Below, one piece after another: positions 1 through 9,324 of a stretch of DNA of 64,000 nt; the stretch's first letter is position 1; each line of letters opens with the position of its first letter. A program made the position numbers and the translations under genes. A model generated the notes under the pieces. It worked only from the letters and a program-made list of their open reading frames with translations, was not told where the DNA came from and did no database searches. Source of the stretch: Candidatus Enterococcus willemsii (lineage in GTDB: Bacteria; Bacillota; Bacilli; Lactobacillales; Enterococcaceae); contig NZ_MAEL01000035.1 in NCBI RefSeq assembly GCF_009933335.1, forward strand, positions 62,001 through 126,000, in the 5' to 3' direction.

Positions 1-1
1 G

Positions 2-535
2 GGACCAGCCCACTTAAACCCAGCAGTGACTATCGGAATGGCAATTGCAGGTTCGTTTAGCTGGAACCTAGTAGCGCCGTTTATTCTTGCACAAGTATTA
101 GGGGCAATCGTCGGTGCAACACTTGTCTGGTTAGCATATTTACCACATTGGGAAGAAACCAAAGACCAAGGTGCAATTTTAGGAACATTTGCGACCGGGC
201 CAGCAATTCGCAAGCCAGCAGTCAACGCAATTACTGAAATTATTGGGACATTTGTATTAGTTTTTGCACTATTAGCTTTTGGTCAAACAACTTTTGCTGA
301 CGGCACGAATCCAATGGTCGTAGGTATTTTGATTCTAGCAATTGGTTTGTCATTAGGTGGACCAACAGGCTATGCGATTAATCCAGCTCGTGATTTAGGG
401 CCTCGTATTGCACACCAATTATTACCAATCAAAAACAAAGGGACATCTGATTGGGCATACAGTTGGGTACCGATTGTTGGACCGATCGTTGGTGGTGTGT
501 TAGCGGCGTTATTATTCAATGTATTACCAATTTAA
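2..535 (+). CDS. glpF: Glycerol uptake facilitator (aquaglyceroporin), C-terminal part
   Basis: MIP-family membrane channel for glycerol and small neutral solutes. The reading frame is open from the window edge, so the N-terminus lies outside; 177 residues are visible. Both pore hallmarks can be read: an NPAVT box about nine residues into the visible part and a second NPARD box near the C-terminus. Asp after NPAR is typical of the glycerol-conducting branch rather than strict water channels. Several hydrophobic helices separate the boxes. The gene ends at its own terminator (543-576). Family assignment is firm; substrate preference is inferred from the NPARD motif. Confidence 0.9.
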   Translation, partial: GPAHLNPAVTIGMAIAGSFSWNLVAPFILAQVLGAIVGATLVWLAYLPHWEETKDQGAILGTFATGPAIRKPAVNAITEIIGTFVLVFALLAFGQTTFADGTNPMVVGILILAIGLSLGGPTGYAINPARDLGPRIAHQLLPIKNKGTSDWAYSWVPIVGPIVGGVLAALLFNVLPI

Positions 536-542
536 ATTCCTA

Positions 543-576
543 AAAGATTGACTATTAGATGGTCAATCTTTTTTTG
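543..576 (+). terminator. Terminator after glpF
   Basis: Perfect 10-bp stem (543-552 with 562-571), 9-nt loop, followed by a T run. Confidence 0.9.
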
Positions 577-623
577 TTTCTGTTGAGTAAGTGGTTGAGT
601 CAACGTTTCTATCTGTTATTTGC

Positions 624-629
624 TATAAT
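624..629 (+). promoter_or_regulatory. -10 element for degV-family gene
   Basis: Perfect TATAAT with no good -35 at 17 bp. It lies 27 bp before the chosen ATG. Confidence 0.5.
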
Positions 630-656
630 GATAAAAAAGTAGTAGGGGGCAAAAAA

Positions 657-1523
657 ATGTTTCAACTAATTACAGATGCTTGTTGTGATTTACCAGCAAC
701 TGTCTTAGATCAAGAAAAAGTTGCGTATATTCCAATGATGTTGGATTTAGATGGCAAAGAGTATGTAGATGATCTTGGTCAAACGTTTGATTATTCTTGG
801 TTTTTAGAACAACTGAAGCAAAACAAACAACCAACAACCTCACAAATTAACGTGGGACGTTTTATGGAACATTTTCGTCCATATGCGGAAAAAGGCATTC
901 CTTTATTATATATTGGTTTCTCTTCAGGGTTAAGTGGTTCTTACAATAGTTCCTTGCAAGCAGTTGATTTATTAAAAGAAGAATATCCAGAAGCAATGAT
1001 TCATTGTGTTGATACAAAAGCGGCAAGTTTAGGTGTTGGTATGCTCGTGATGCACGCTGCAGCAATGCAACAAGCGGGCAAATCGTTGGACGAAATTGTC
1101 GCTTGGTTAGAAACGTATCAAAGCCATTTACGCTCATGGGTAACAGTAGATGACTTGAAGCATTTAGAACGGGGTGGACGGATTTCAAAAGCGGCGGCTG
1201 TGATGGGTGGCTTGTTAAACGTGAAACCGATTATTCATGTCGATGCAGAAGGACGCTTGCAAAATGTCGATAAAGTCCGTGGCCGTAACAAAGCCATTCA
1301 AAAAATTATTCAAGAAACACAAAATGATATCGACCTATCTATTTTGAATCATTTATATATCGCACATACAGGTGATGATGCGACGGTTGCTAAAGTTGCG
1401 ACACAATTACAAGAGTTGTATCCTGACACACCAATCACACAATTTCCTTTAGGACCAACCATTGCAAGTCATACAGGTTATGGTTGTATCGCGTTGTTTT
1501 CGATGGGGACGAAAGAAAGATAG
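657..1523 (+). CDS. DegV family fatty-acid-binding protein
   Basis: 288-residue cytoplasmic DegV-type protein. Members bind a fatty acid, and FakB proteins in this family present fatty acids to the kinase FakA for incorporation into phospholipid. The N-terminal ITDACCDLP matches the family's ITDS-type opening, and GFSSGLSGSY is the conserved glycine/serine loop around the lipid head group. The start is ATG at 657, preceded by a GGGGG-containing ribosome site. An in-frame start at 591 lies upstream of the -10 element and is rejected. It is monocistronic, with its own terminator directly after the stop codon. Whether it works as FakB here is inferred. Confidence 0.85.
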   Translation: MFQLITDACCDLPATVLDQEKVAYIPMMLDLDGKEYVDDLGQTFDYSWFLEQLKQNKQPTTSQINVGRFMEHFRPYAEKGIPLLYIGFSSGLSGSYNSSLQAVDLLKEEYPEAMIHCVDTKAASLGVGMLVMHAAAMQQAGKSLDEIVAWLETYQSHLRSWVTVDDLKHLERGGRISKAAAVMGGLLNVKPIIHVDAEGRLQNVDKVRGRNKAIQKIIQETQNDIDLSILNHLYIAHTGDDATVAKVATQLQELYPDTPITQFPLGPTIASHTGYGCIALFSMGTKER

Positions 1524-1558
1524 AAGAAGCTTTGCATTCAAGCAAAGCTTCTTTTTTA
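1524..1558 (+). terminator. Terminator after degV-family gene
   Basis: Perfect 12-bp stem (1524-1535 with 1542-1553), 6-nt loop and T tract, starting right after the stop codon. Confidence 0.93.
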
Positions 1559-1584
1559 ATATTTGTTAATAAATCCAGAGAAGA

Positions 1585-1613
1585 TAGACAGAAGACACGA
1601 ACCTTGCTACACT
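1585..1613 (+). promoter_or_regulatory. Promoter of DedA-family gene
   Basis: TAGACA (1585-1590), 17-bp spacer, TACACT (1608-1613); 32 bp before the start codon. Confidence 0.55.
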
Positions 1614-1645
1614 GGAAAAAAACAAAATATATTGGAGATGTCAAA

Positions 1646-2293
1646 ATGTTTATTGTCGATTTTATTCTTCACGTAGATGAACACTTGCTCTTTTTTGTTG
1701 AGCAGTATGGGGCGGGAATTTATCCGTTGCTTTTTTTGATTTTGTTCATTGAAACGGGATTAGTTATTTTTCCATTTTTACCGGGAGATTCATTATTATT
1801 TGCTGGCGGGGCATTGTCAGCGATTAGTAGTAGTTTGAGTCTGCCATTGATTCTATTGACATGTATGGTTGCTTCGATTCTAGGAAATACGGTGAATTAT
1901 TTCTTAGGACGTAAAATTGGGACGCATGCCTTGTATGATGGTCCGTTATCGAAGTGGATTAAAGCGGAAGAAGTACAGAAGGCCGAAAATTTCTTTAATG
2001 AGAAAGGGAAGTATACGATTTTTATCGGGCGTTTCTTACCGTTTATTCGGACGTTTGTCCCATTTATTGCGGGTTCTACCAAGATGCATCGTAAAACGTT
2101 TATGTTTCTAAATGTGATCAGTGGGATTAGTTGGGTGTTAGTAGCGACATTGGCAGGTTATTTCTTAGGAAACATTCCTTTTATCAATGCGCATTTCTCA
2201 ATGATTATGCTGGCAATTATTATGGTGTCCTTGTTGCCGATGTTACTTTCTGTGGTTAAAGGTTGGCAACAATCGAAAAAAGTTTCTGAATGA
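1646..2293 (+). CDS. DedA family membrane protein
   Basis: 215-residue polytopic membrane protein of the DedA/SNARE-associated (VTT) family. Some members flip phospholipids such as undecaprenyl phosphate or phosphatidylethanolamine. Visible family features are the E-x-G...FPFLPGDSLLF re-entrant segment (about residues 30-45), the GRFLPFIRTFVPFIAG motif (about 130-145) with its conserved arginines, and a C-terminal hydrophobic helix. The start at 1646 has a GGAG site at 1634-1637. Longer in-frame starts from 1484 overlap degV and its terminator and are rejected. Substrate in this organism is unknown. Confidence 0.88.
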   Translation: MFIVDFILHVDEHLLFFVEQYGAGIYPLLFLILFIETGLVIFPFLPGDSLLFAGGALSAISSSLSLPLILLTCMVASILGNTVNYFLGRKIGTHALYDGPLSKWIKAEEVQKAENFFNEKGKYTIFIGRFLPFIRTFVPFIAGSTKMHRKTFMFLNVISGISWVLVATLAGYFLGNIPFINAHFSMIMLAIIMVSLLPMLLSVVKGWQQSKKVSE

Positions 2294-2334
2294 TGTGTAT
2301 ATTTATACAAAAACAAAAATGAATATTTATTCAA

Positions 2335-2377
2335 AAAAACTCGAAGTCCTCAGATAAATAGAGAACTTCGAGTTTTT
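2335..2377. terminator. Bidirectional terminator between dedA and ABC-F genes
   Basis: Perfect 13-bp stem (2335-2347 with 2365-2377) with A/T tracts on both sides, serving the convergent genes on either side. Confidence 0.92.
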
Positions 2378-2380
2378 ATG

Positions 2381-4003
2381 TTATTCGTATAATGCAGCGA
2401 CACGTTTTTGTAAATCAGCATTTTCTAAGAATTCATCGTAGGTTGTTTCCGCACGATCAACAACACCATTCGCTGAAACCACGATAATACGATTTGCTAA
2501 TGTTTGAATGAATTGGTGGTCATGTGATGCAAATAGTAATGCGCCAGTAAATGACATTAAGCCTTCATTCAATGCAGAAATTGATTCCAAGTCTAAATGA
2601 TTCGTTGGATCATCTAGCACTAAAACATTGGCTTTTGAAAGCATGTTTTTTGAAAGCATACAACGAACTTTTTCGCCTCCCGAAAGGACGTTGACTTTTT
2701 TCAAGACTTCGTCACCAGAGAATAACATTCGACCTAAGAAGCTACGTAAGAAAGTATTGTCATCTTCTTCTTTGCTTGCGTATTGACGTAACCAGTCTAA
2801 AATCGTTAAGTCATTATTGAATTCTGCACTTGGATCTTTTGGCAAGTACGATTGACTTGTTGTGACACCCCAACGAACGGTTCCTGTATCTGGGGTGATT
2901 TCGCCCATGATAACTTTGAATAAAGTAGTTGTTGTAATGTCATTATTTGCGATAAAGGCCACTTTATCTTCTTTATTTAAGGTAAATGAAATATTATCTA
3001 AAACTTTCTTACCATCAATTGTGACGCTTACGTTTTCAACTTGTAGCAAGTCGTTTCCGATTTCGCGTTCTGGCTTGAAACCAACGAATGGGTAGCGGCG
3101 TGAAGATGGTTGAATGTCATCTAGAGTAATTTTATCTAACATTTTTTTACGAGAAGTTGCTTGTTTTGATTTTGAGGCATTTGCAGAGAAACGCGCGATA
3201 AAGTCTTGCAACTCTTTGATTTGTTCTTCTTTTTTAGCATTTGATTGTGCTTGTAATTTTGCCGCTAATTGGCTTGATTCCAACCAGAAATCGTAGTTAC
3301 CGACATATAATTTAATTTTACCGAAATCTAAATCGGCCATGTGCGTACATACTTTATTTAAGAAGTGACGGTCATGGGAAACGACGATAACAGTATTTTC
3401 AAAGTTGATTAGAAATTCTTCTAACCAAGCAATCGATTGAATATCTAATCCGTTAGTCGGCTCATCTAATAGTAAAACATCAGGCTGACCAAATAAAGCT
3501 TGCGCTAACAAGACTTTGACTTTTTGTCCAGCAGTCAATTCGCTCATTTGTACTTGGTGTAATTCTTCTGGAATGTTCAATCCTTGTAATAAAACAGCGG
3601 CCTCTGGTTCAGCTTCCCAACCATTTAATTCGGCAAATTCGCCTTCTAATTCGGCTGCTCGAATGCCGTCTTCATCACTAAAATCTTCTTTCATATAAAT
3701 GGCATCTTTTTCTTTCATAACATCATAAAGACGTTTGTGTCCCATGATAACTGTCTCAAGTACAGTATATTCTTCAAAATCAAAATGATTTTGCTTCAAG
3801 ACTGCCATACGTTCATCAGGTCCTAATGCTACATTACCTGTTGAAGGTTGGATTTCTCCGGATAATATTTTTAAAAAAGTTGATTTACCAGCACCATTCG
3901 CACCGATCAAACCATAGCAATTTCCGGGTGTAAACTTAATATTCACATCATCAAAAAGTTTGCGATCTGAAAAATGCAAACTAACATCACTTACTGTAAT
4001 CAA
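2381..4003 (-). CDS. ABC-F family ATPase (YkpA/YbiT type)
   Basis: 540-residue soluble protein with two ABC ATPase domains and no membrane segment, so a ribosome-associated ABC-F factor rather than a transporter. Domain 1 has Walker A GANGAGKST (about residues 35-43), a divergent signature LTAGQK and Walker B LLLDEPTNGLD. Domain 2 has signature LSGGEK and VLVLDDPTNHLD. Its Walker A is degenerate (IANNDITTTT), which is notable. A charged linker (about 240-300) separates the domains. Length matches YkpA/YbiT-type members that act in translation, rather than acquired resistance proteins. Single gene with its own terminator. Confidence 0.9.
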   Translation of the reverse strand: MITVSDVSLHFSDRKLFDDVNIKFTPGNCYGLIGANGAGKSTFLKILSGEIQPSTGNVALGPDERMAVLKQNHFDFEEYTVLETVIMGHKRLYDVMKEKDAIYMKEDFSDEDGIRAAELEGEFAELNGWEAEPEAAVLLQGLNIPEELHQVQMSELTAGQKVKVLLAQALFGQPDVLLLDEPTNGLDIQSIAWLEEFLINFENTVIVVSHDRHFLNKVCTHMADLDFGKIKLYVGNYDFWLESSQLAAKLQAQSNAKKEEQIKELQDFIARFSANASKSKQATSRKKMLDKITLDDIQPSSRRYPFVGFKPEREIGNDLLQVENVSVTIDGKKVLDNISFTLNKEDKVAFIANNDITTTTLFKVIMGEITPDTGTVRWGVTTSQSYLPKDPSAEFNNDLTILDWLRQYASKEEDDNTFLRSFLGRMLFSGDEVLKKVNVLSGGEKVRCMLSKNMLSKANVLVLDDPTNHLDLESISALNEGLMSFTGALLFASHDHQFIQTLANRIIVVSANGVVDRAETTYDEFLENADLQKRVAALYE

Positions 4004-4178
4004 TTTTTTTCCTCACTTTTACATGTATTCTAGACCAAGGTCTCCTAGCATTATATCGGTGATAGTCAAAAGTTTCAAGGTATTGCGCTGAATTTCACTT
4101 TTTCCTGCTCCATTCCTTGATATTTCTTTCGGTACGCCTTAAAATGTAGGCAGATACATAAATAATGGAGGAAAAAGA

Positions 4179-4997
4179 ATGCTAGATTGGTTAGTTGGTT
4201 TGCAGCCGTGGCAGCAAGCATTAGTTGGCACAGGATTTACGTATTTTATGACTGCTTTAGGTGCAGCTTTGGTGTTTTTCTTTAAAAGCATTAATCGCAA
4301 TGTATTAAGCACGATGCTCGGTTTTGCTTCTGGCGTCATGATTGCCGCGAGTTTTTGGTCGTTGCTAGATCCTGCGATTGAACGAGCGACTGAAAATGGT
4401 GATATTCCCTGGTTGGTCGTGAGTATTGGCTTTGCCTTAGGTGGATTATTTTTATATGCTGCAGATAAAATTTTACCACATATGCATTTTGGTCAAAAAA
4501 ATGAAGTCGAAGGGATTCCGAGCCATTTTAAGCGGACAATTTTATTGGTCTTTTCGATTACGTTACACAATATTCCTGAGGGATTAGCGGTGGGTGTTGC
4601 TTTTGGGGCAGCCGCTAATGCAGAGGATCCACGAGCAGCTGTTTTAGCAGCGTTGTCGGTAGCTATCGGAATTGGGATTCAAAACTTTCCTGAAGGAGCT
4701 GCCGTATCGATTCCTTTACAACAAGAAGGGCTTAGTCGTCCAAAAGCGTTCTTCCATGGACAAGCTTCAGGGATTGTTGAGCCAATCGCCGGTGTTTTAG
4801 GAGCTTTGCTAGTGTCTAAGATGGAAGTGATTTTACCTTATGCCTTAGCTTTTGCAGCAGGTGCAATGATTTATGTTGTGGTTGAAGAATTGATTCCAGA
4901 AGCACACTTGTCATCACCAACGCGTCGCCATTTCGGTGTCTTTGGTACGATGTTGGGCTTTGTGATTATGATGATTTTAGATGTGGCGTTGGGGTAG
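4179..4997 (+). CDS. ZIP family divalent metal transporter
   Basis: 272-residue integral membrane protein of the ZIP (ZupT-like) family, importing zinc and possibly other divalent cations. The metal-site helices carry HNIPEGLAVG (about residue 130) and NFPEGAAVS (about 168), the diagnostic HNxPEG pair with the second His replaced by Asn-Phe. About eight hydrophobic segments are visible. The start has a strong GGAGG site. Monocistronic, with a terminator at 5013-5043. No Zur-type palindrome was seen upstream, unlike adcA at 47.9 kb. Confidence 0.9.
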   Translation: MLDWLVGLQPWQQALVGTGFTYFMTALGAALVFFFKSINRNVLSTMLGFASGVMIAASFWSLLDPAIERATENGDIPWLVVSIGFALGGLFLYAADKILPHMHFGQKNEVEGIPSHFKRTILLVFSITLHNIPEGLAVGVAFGAAANAEDPRAAVLAALSVAIGIGIQNFPEGAAVSIPLQQEGLSRPKAFFHGQASGIVEPIAGVLGALLVSKMEVILPYALAFAAGAMIYVVVEELIPEAHLSSPTRRHFGVFGTMLGFVIMMILDVALG

Positions 4998-5012
4998 AAA
5001 AAAATAAGCAAT

Positions 5013-5043
5013 AAAAAAGTAGTTCAGACGAGCTACTTTTTTA
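5013..5043 (+). terminator. Terminator after ZIP gene
   Basis: Perfect 10-bp stem (5013-5022 with 5033-5042) ending in a T run. Confidence 0.88.
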
Positions 5044-5202
5044 TTTCTTATTTATCTCATTATAACCAGTAGTAATCATTTGAAAGATGCTATAAATACA
5101 CGAGACATAGCTACTTACTAACTTATATTGTCTAAATTAATTTGTGTTATTTTTAATATTACTTGAATATTTCTAACCTAAAGTCTGTATTAACAGAAAA
5201 AT

Positions 5203-5245
5203 AAGAAAAACAACGAACCAAACATAAGTCTAGCTCGTTGTTTTG
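5203..5245 (-). terminator. Terminator of FUSC-like gene (minus strand)
   Basis: Stem 5206-5216 with 5235-5244/5. Read on the minus strand it ends in a T-rich tail. Confidence 0.75.
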
Positions 5246-5247
5246 CG

Positions 5248-5263
5248 TGTTTCACGTGAAACT
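5248..5263. other. parS-like ParB (Spo0J) binding site
   Basis: The 16-mer TGTTTCACGTGAAACT matches the Firmicutes parS consensus TGTTNCACGTGAAACA at every defined position except the last. It lies between a stop codon and a terminator. The core is a perfect 14-bp palindrome. ParB nucleates here for origin segregation and SMC loading. No parA/parB gene is in the window. Confidence 0.8.
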
Positions 5264-5267
5264 TTTG

Positions 5268-5774
5268 TTAAACTTCTTCATTTTCTAATTGCTTTTCCAA
5301 GGCTTGCATCATTTTTTTATTTGGAAGTAGTTGATTGACACCAATGGCTACCACCATACCGATGAAACTATCGACAACTCTTGCAAAGGCGTACTGATAA
5401 GATTCGGTTTCAGGTACCATGAATAAGATAGTCAGTAGAGTGGCACAAGCACCAACTGTTCCTTCTTGATAGCCAAAATGGGATAACAAAGAAATCATTC
5501 CAATAATTAACAGAGGCATCACAAGTAACTGCACGGATTTTCCGTCGCCAACTAAATGAAAAAGAAAGATGGCAATGATGGAAAAAAGCGCACCGAATGT
5601 GTTACCAACTACTCGATGCTTACCAAATTTCAATGTATTGACCATGTCTTCTCGTAATGTAAAAATAGCAGTCAATGCCATGACAACATAGGTATCCCGT
5701 TGTAGTAGTATGCTAATTAGAATACAAATAAAGACGCTTAACCCAGTTTTGATTGTTCTTAAACCAATTCTCAA
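5268..5774 (-). CDS. FUSC/aromatic acid exporter family membrane protein
   Basis: 168-residue membrane protein resembling the N-terminal membrane half of ArAE_1/FUSC-type (DUF939) proteins. It has about four hydrophobic helices, an N-terminal RIGLRTIKTG segment and a charged C-terminal tail. Full-length relatives often add a C-terminal cytoplasmic domain, which is absent here. The start is TTG at 5774 with GAGG upstream; no better ATG exists near it. The transported compound is unknown. Confidence 0.7.
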   Translation of the reverse strand: MRIGLRTIKTGLSVFICILISILLQRDTYVVMALTAIFTLREDMVNTLKFGKHRVVGNTFGALFSIIAIFLFHLVGDGKSVQLLVMPLLIIGMISLLSHFGYQEGTVGACATLLTILFMVPETESYQYAFARVVDSFIGMVVAIGVNQLLPNKKMMQALEKQLENEEV

Positions 5775-5814
5775 TAGGGGGGCCTCGTTTCTAATTGATA
5801 AGCTAAGTATAACG

Positions 5815-5846
5815 AAAAAAAGTTGAATCGCAAAGATTCAACTTTT
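5815..5846 (-). terminator. Terminator of the 65-residue membrane protein gene
   Basis: Perfect 12-bp stem (5818-5829 with 5835-5846) with A/T tails on both sides. Confidence 0.88.
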
Positions 5847-6044
5847 CTAATAATTTCGACGACGGTTGGTTGAACGCTCACTTAACCAGCGAACGACTAA
5901 AATCGCAATAATTAATGGGATACCAAAGCGAAAAGCGACATAAAATAATCCACCTAATAAAGCCAAGACGATTTTAATTACTAGACCAGCAATAATTAAC
6001 CCAACAACAAGTTTTACAATATTCACAAGTGTATTGTCATTCAT
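5847..6044 (-). CDS. Small membrane protein, function unknown
   Basis: 65 residues with a short polar N-terminus (MNDNTLVN), two closely spaced hydrophobic segments (about 9-33 and 36-52) and a basic tail (RWLSERSTNRRRNY). The ATG at 6044 has a strong AGGAGG site, so it is probably translated. It sits between proA and the FUSC-like gene with its own terminator. No family is recognised. The Arg-rich cytoplasmic tail suggests a small two-helix hairpin protein. Confidence 0.7.
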   Translation of the reverse strand: MNDNTLVNIVKLVVGLIIAGLVIKIVLALLGGLFYVAFRFGIPLIIAILVVRWLSERSTNRRRNY

Positions 6045-6122
6045 TTTGCGAACCTCCTAAGTTCTTCTTGTTTTTACTATAGCAAAGGAAACAAGAGGAG
6101 ACATCCGTCTTAAGTTGGAACT

Positions 6123-7367
6123 TTACGTACGGATTTGCCCGTCACCGTAAACAATATATTTCGTTGATGTCAGTTCTGGCAAGCCCATTGGTCCACGTGC
6201 ATGTAATTTTTGGGTAGAAATTCCGATTTCAGCGCCAAACCCAAAGACAAAACCATCGGTAAAACGTGTTGAGGCATTGACATAAACTGCCGCAGCATCG
6301 ACTTCTTTTAAGAATTTTTGTGAAGTAAAATAATTATCGGTGACGATTGCTTCGGAATGTTGCGTATTGTATTGATTGATGTGGGTGATAGCTTCTTCTA
6401 CAGAATCGACCACTTTGACCGCTAAAATATAATCTAAAAATTCGGTCGCCCAATCTTCTTCGGTCGCTAGTTGTGCATTTGTTAAATACGTCAGCGCACG
6501 TTCGTCGCCACGTAATTCGACAGTATCTGCACATTCTTCTGCTAATTTTGGTAAGAAAAATTCAGCGACATCTTGATGAACCAGAACTGTTTCAATGGAA
6601 TTGCAGACAGACGGGCGTTGTGCTTTGGCATTCATAGTAATATCAATCGCCATTTGCAACTGAGCATCTTTGTCAACATAGACATGGTTGTTACCAGTAC
6701 CAGTTTCAATGACTGGTACAGTTGCAGTCTCTTTGACGCGTTTGATTAAACCGGCACCACCACGAGGAATTAAGACATCTAAATATTCCGTTAAACGCAT
6801 CATTTCATTTGCCACTGCATGAGAAGTATCATCAATGAATTGAATGGCATGTGGCGAATGACCGTTTTCTTGCAAGGTATCTTGAAGAATTTTGACTAAC
6901 ACTTGATTGGAATAGAAGGCTTCTTTGCCTCCACGTAAAATAACGGCATTCCCGGTTTTAAAACATAAACTTGCAGCATCTGTGGTAACATTTGGTCGTG
7001 ATTCGTAAATAATTCCGATAACTCCTAAAGGTACACGTTGGCGACCAATCATCAAACCATCCGCATTTTTCCACATTTTTTCAACTTCACCAATTGGATC
7101 AGGTAACTGGACGACTTGACGAATACCATCGGCCATTTCTTTGATGCGTGCTTCAGTCAAGCGCAGGCGATCTTTCATGGTTTCTTTGATGCCGTAATCG
7201 TCGGATTTTGCCAAATCCTGAGCGTTTGCTTCTAGAATGACCGGTGTATTTGCTTCCAAAGCGGTTGCCATTTTTTCTAACAATTGATTTTTCGTTAAGG
7301 TATCTAATAAACCTAATTGGTACGCGCTTGCTTTGGCTTGTTGTCCTAATTGTTGTAAATCTGTCAT
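6123..7367 (-). CDS. proA: Gamma-glutamyl phosphate reductase
   Basis: 414-residue cytoplasmic NADPH-dependent enzyme. It reduces gamma-glutamyl phosphate to glutamate semialdehyde in proline synthesis. Aldehyde-dehydrogenase fold features include [14 protein letters not shown] (about residue 115), the nucleotide-contacting [13 protein letters not shown] and the conserved PSVCNSIET segment with the catalytic Cys. Full family length. Its ATG overlaps the proB stop (ATGA), so translation is coupled. proC is not in the window. Confidence 0.96.
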   Translation of the reverse strand: MTDLQQLGQQAKASAYQLGLLDTLTKNQLLEKMATALEANTPVILEANAQDLAKSDDYGIKETMKDRLRLTEARIKEMADGIRQVVQLPDPIGEVEKMWKNADGLMIGRQRVPLGVIGIIYESRPNVTTDAASLCFKTGNAVILRGGKEAFYSNQVLVKILQDTLQENGHSPHAIQFIDDTSHAVANEMMRLTEYLDVLIPRGGAGLIKRVKETATVPVIETGTGNNHVYVDKDAQLQMAIDITMNAKAQRPSVCNSIETVLVHQDVAEFFLPKLAEECADTVELRGDERALTYLTNAQLATEEDWATEFLDYILAVKVVDSVEEAITHINQYNTQHSEAIVTDNYFTSQKFLKEVDAAAVYVNASTRFTDGFVFGFGAEIGISTQKLHARGPMGLPELTSTKYIVYGDGQIRT

Positions 7368-8170
7368 TTTTTGTCCTCCTTAAAGAGTGTTCCAATGTCT
7401 TCACCAGCTAAAATATCAAAAATTACTTTCGGTTGCTTGCCATTAGCTAATACCATGGCGCTCTGTTGATCTAGTACACGTTGTGCTGCTTTTAATTTGC
7501 TGTGCATACCACCAGTTCCAAATTGACTACCCTTGCCACCTGCACGATTGAATAAATCTGGCGTTAATTCTGTGATATGTGAATAAAGTGTCGCTTCTTT
7601 ATTAGTGCTTGGATTATCCGAATAAAAACCGTTAATATCCGATAACATAATGAGTAAATTTGCTTGGGTTAATTGTAAAACGATGGCGGACAATTGGTCG
7701 TTGTCACCAAATTTAGTTGTATGGTCCAACTCGTCAACTGCGACGGTATCATTCTCATTAATGATTGGAATGATACCCATTCGTAGCAATTGTTCTAAAG
7801 TATTCACTACATTTTGGCGACTTTCTGGAAATTCGATGACATCTCGTGTCAATAAGACTTGTGCTGTCTGTTGTCCGTATACCATGAAACGTTGACCATA
7901 AATCGACATCAATTCAGCTTGTCCGACAGCCGCGACTGCCTGTTGTTCAGGAATCGAAGATGGACGTTGCGTAAAGTTTAATTTGTTCATCCCAATCCCA
8001 ATGGCACCAGAAGAAACTAAAATAACTTCTTTGCCTTGGTTTTTTAAATCCGTTAAGGTAAATGCTAGTTCATCGATGCCCGCTAAATTAATATTTCCAT
8101 TGGGATAGATGAGGGAACTTGTTCCAATTTTAATGACAATTCGTTTTGCTTCGTTTAGTTGATTTCGCAT
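7364..8170 (-). CDS. proB: Glutamate 5-kinase, short form
   Basis: 268-residue amino-acid kinase making gamma-glutamyl phosphate from glutamate and ATP, the first step of proline synthesis. It opens with [16 protein letters not shown] and has [17 protein letters not shown] and the [12 protein letters not shown] loop. It stops after the kinase domain and lacks the C-terminal PUA domain of the E. coli enzyme. The start is ATG at 8170, with GAGGTGG four bases upstream; an in-frame ATG at 8191 lies upstream of that site. It forms a two-gene operon with proA. Confidence 0.93.
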   Translation of the reverse strand: MRNQLNEAKRIVIKIGTSSLIYPNGNINLAGIDELAFTLTDLKNQGKEVILVSSGAIGIGMNKLNFTQRPSSIPEQQAVAAVGQAELMSIYGQRFMVYGQQTAQVLLTRDVIEFPESRQNVVNTLEQLLRMGIIPIINENDTVAVDELDHTTKFGDNDQLSAIVLQLTQANLLIMLSDINGFYSDNPSTNKEATLYSHITELTPDLFNRAGGKGSQFGTGGMHSKLKAAQRVLDQQSAMVLANGKQPKVIFDILAGEDIGTLFKEDKK

Positions 8171-8298
8171 ATTCCACCTCTGTATCTCCATCTTAGTGTT
8201 TCCATTGTACTAGCAAATCATTCATTCGTCATGTGAATTATTTCAAAATTACGAAAAAATGATGAAAGATTAGTGAGAAAGTGAAAATAGGAAGCGAA

Positions 8299-9228
8299 TT
8301 ACATCCTATTTTGGACAATTTTCGGATATTGAACCTTTTTGCCCAGTGTATCAAAAGTATCTACAATCGAGCGAATCATTGTTAATGTCAGTGAATCGTA
8401 CTCAATTTGATTAGAAGGTGTAAGTAAACCAATCGGTGGGTGAATCGGTAAGTCTTTGACCGCGACAACCTTTGTTCCACTAAACTGTTCGGAATGAGCT
8501 GTCGCTGTAAATAATGAAATTCCTGCATTTTCTCGTACATAATATTTATGAGATAAACTTGTGGTCACTTCCATTTTTCGGTATTGATTACCAATACTTT
8601 GGCGCAGGTGTTGTTCAATTTGAATCCGCACCGGGCAATTTTCAGGTGTAAATAAAAAGACTTCATTGCGTAAATCTGCCAATGTGACCACTTGTCGATT
8701 GGCTAATGGATGTTGTTCCGAAACAAGTAAATTTAACTCATCATAAAAAATCGGTTCGTAATAATGATCTAAAATTAAATGAGGGGCACCGCAAATAGCA
8801 AACGCAATCGTCCCATCTTTGAGTGCTTGGCTACATGTATTGGCATCAGCCACCTGAATGTGAACAGAGACCGTAGGATAGGCTTGATGAAACGATTGAA
8901 TGACTTGCGGCATAATCAAGCTAGCTGTTGGATCGGAAACACCAATAGTTAATGAACGGGCAGGCACTTCGTTATGTAGTTGTTCTGCGAAAAGATCTAA
9001 TTCCGCATAATTTGCCAGTAAGGTTTGTGACTTTTCATAAAATAATTGACCTGCTGGCGTGAGTTGCAGTGTTTTGCCACGTTCAAACAAGGAAATTTTG
9101 AGTTCGGCTTCTAATTGTTTGATGCGCATAGAAATTGTAGGTTGCGAATATTGTAAAATTTCGGCAGCTTTTTGAAAACTCCCTGTTTTAGCAATGACGG
9201 CAAATGTTTGAATCTCTCGTATGTCCAT
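8299..9228 (-). CDS. LysR family regulator of the divergent sulfur operon
   Basis: 309-residue LysR-type regulator. The N-terminal winged helix-turn-helix spans about residues 1-60 (FQKAAEILQYSQPTISMRIKQLE). The effector domain follows from about residue 90. It is transcribed divergently from the flavin reductase/ABC transporter/monooxygenase operon. The arrangement matches B. subtilis YtlI, an activator of the ytmI sulfur-salvage operon, and members of this branch often sense O-acetylserine-type compounds. Control of the neighbouring operon is inferred from position and from the inverted repeat at 9306-9324. Confidence 0.85.
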   Translation of the reverse strand: MDIREIQTFAVIAKTGSFQKAAEILQYSQPTISMRIKQLEAELKISLFERGKTLQLTPAGQLFYEKSQTLLANYAELDLFAEQLHNEVPARSLTIGVSDPTASLIMPQVIQSFHQAYPTVSVHIQVADANTCSQALKDGTIAFAICGAPHLILDHYYEPIFYDELNLLVSEQHPLANRQVVTLADLRNEVFLFTPENCPVRIQIEQHLRQSIGNQYRKMEVTTSLSHKYYVRENAGISLFTATAHSEQFSGTKVVAVKDLPIHPPIGLLTPSNQIEYDSLTLTMIRSIVDTFDTLGKKVQYPKIVQNRM

Positions 9229-9261
9229 GAAATTCCTTCTTTCTGTTCAATGAGTATGTTT

Positions 9262-9290
9262 ACTATACTAATAGTTTGTGCCATCAACAA
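9262..9290 (-). promoter_or_regulatory. Promoter of the LysR gene
   Basis: On the minus strand: TTGTTG (9290-9285), 17-bp spacer, TATAGT (9267-9262), 34 bp before the start codon. Confidence 0.65.
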
Positions 9291-9305
9291 TCTTCTTGTT
9301 TGAGG

Positions 9306-9324
9306 GATATAGTTTTTTTATATC
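9306..9324. promoter_or_regulatory. Inverted repeat, candidate LysR-regulator box
   Basis: GATATA, 7-nt spacer, TATATC in the 312-bp divergent intergenic region, just upstream of the lysR promoter. Spacing and AT content suit a LysR-type operator. This is the only clear palindrome between 9229 and 9400. Confidence 0.4.

Noticed and set aside
591-656. N-terminal extension of the DegV-family protein
   Set aside because: Would start upstream of the -10 element; the ATG at 657 has the ribosome site and fits family length.
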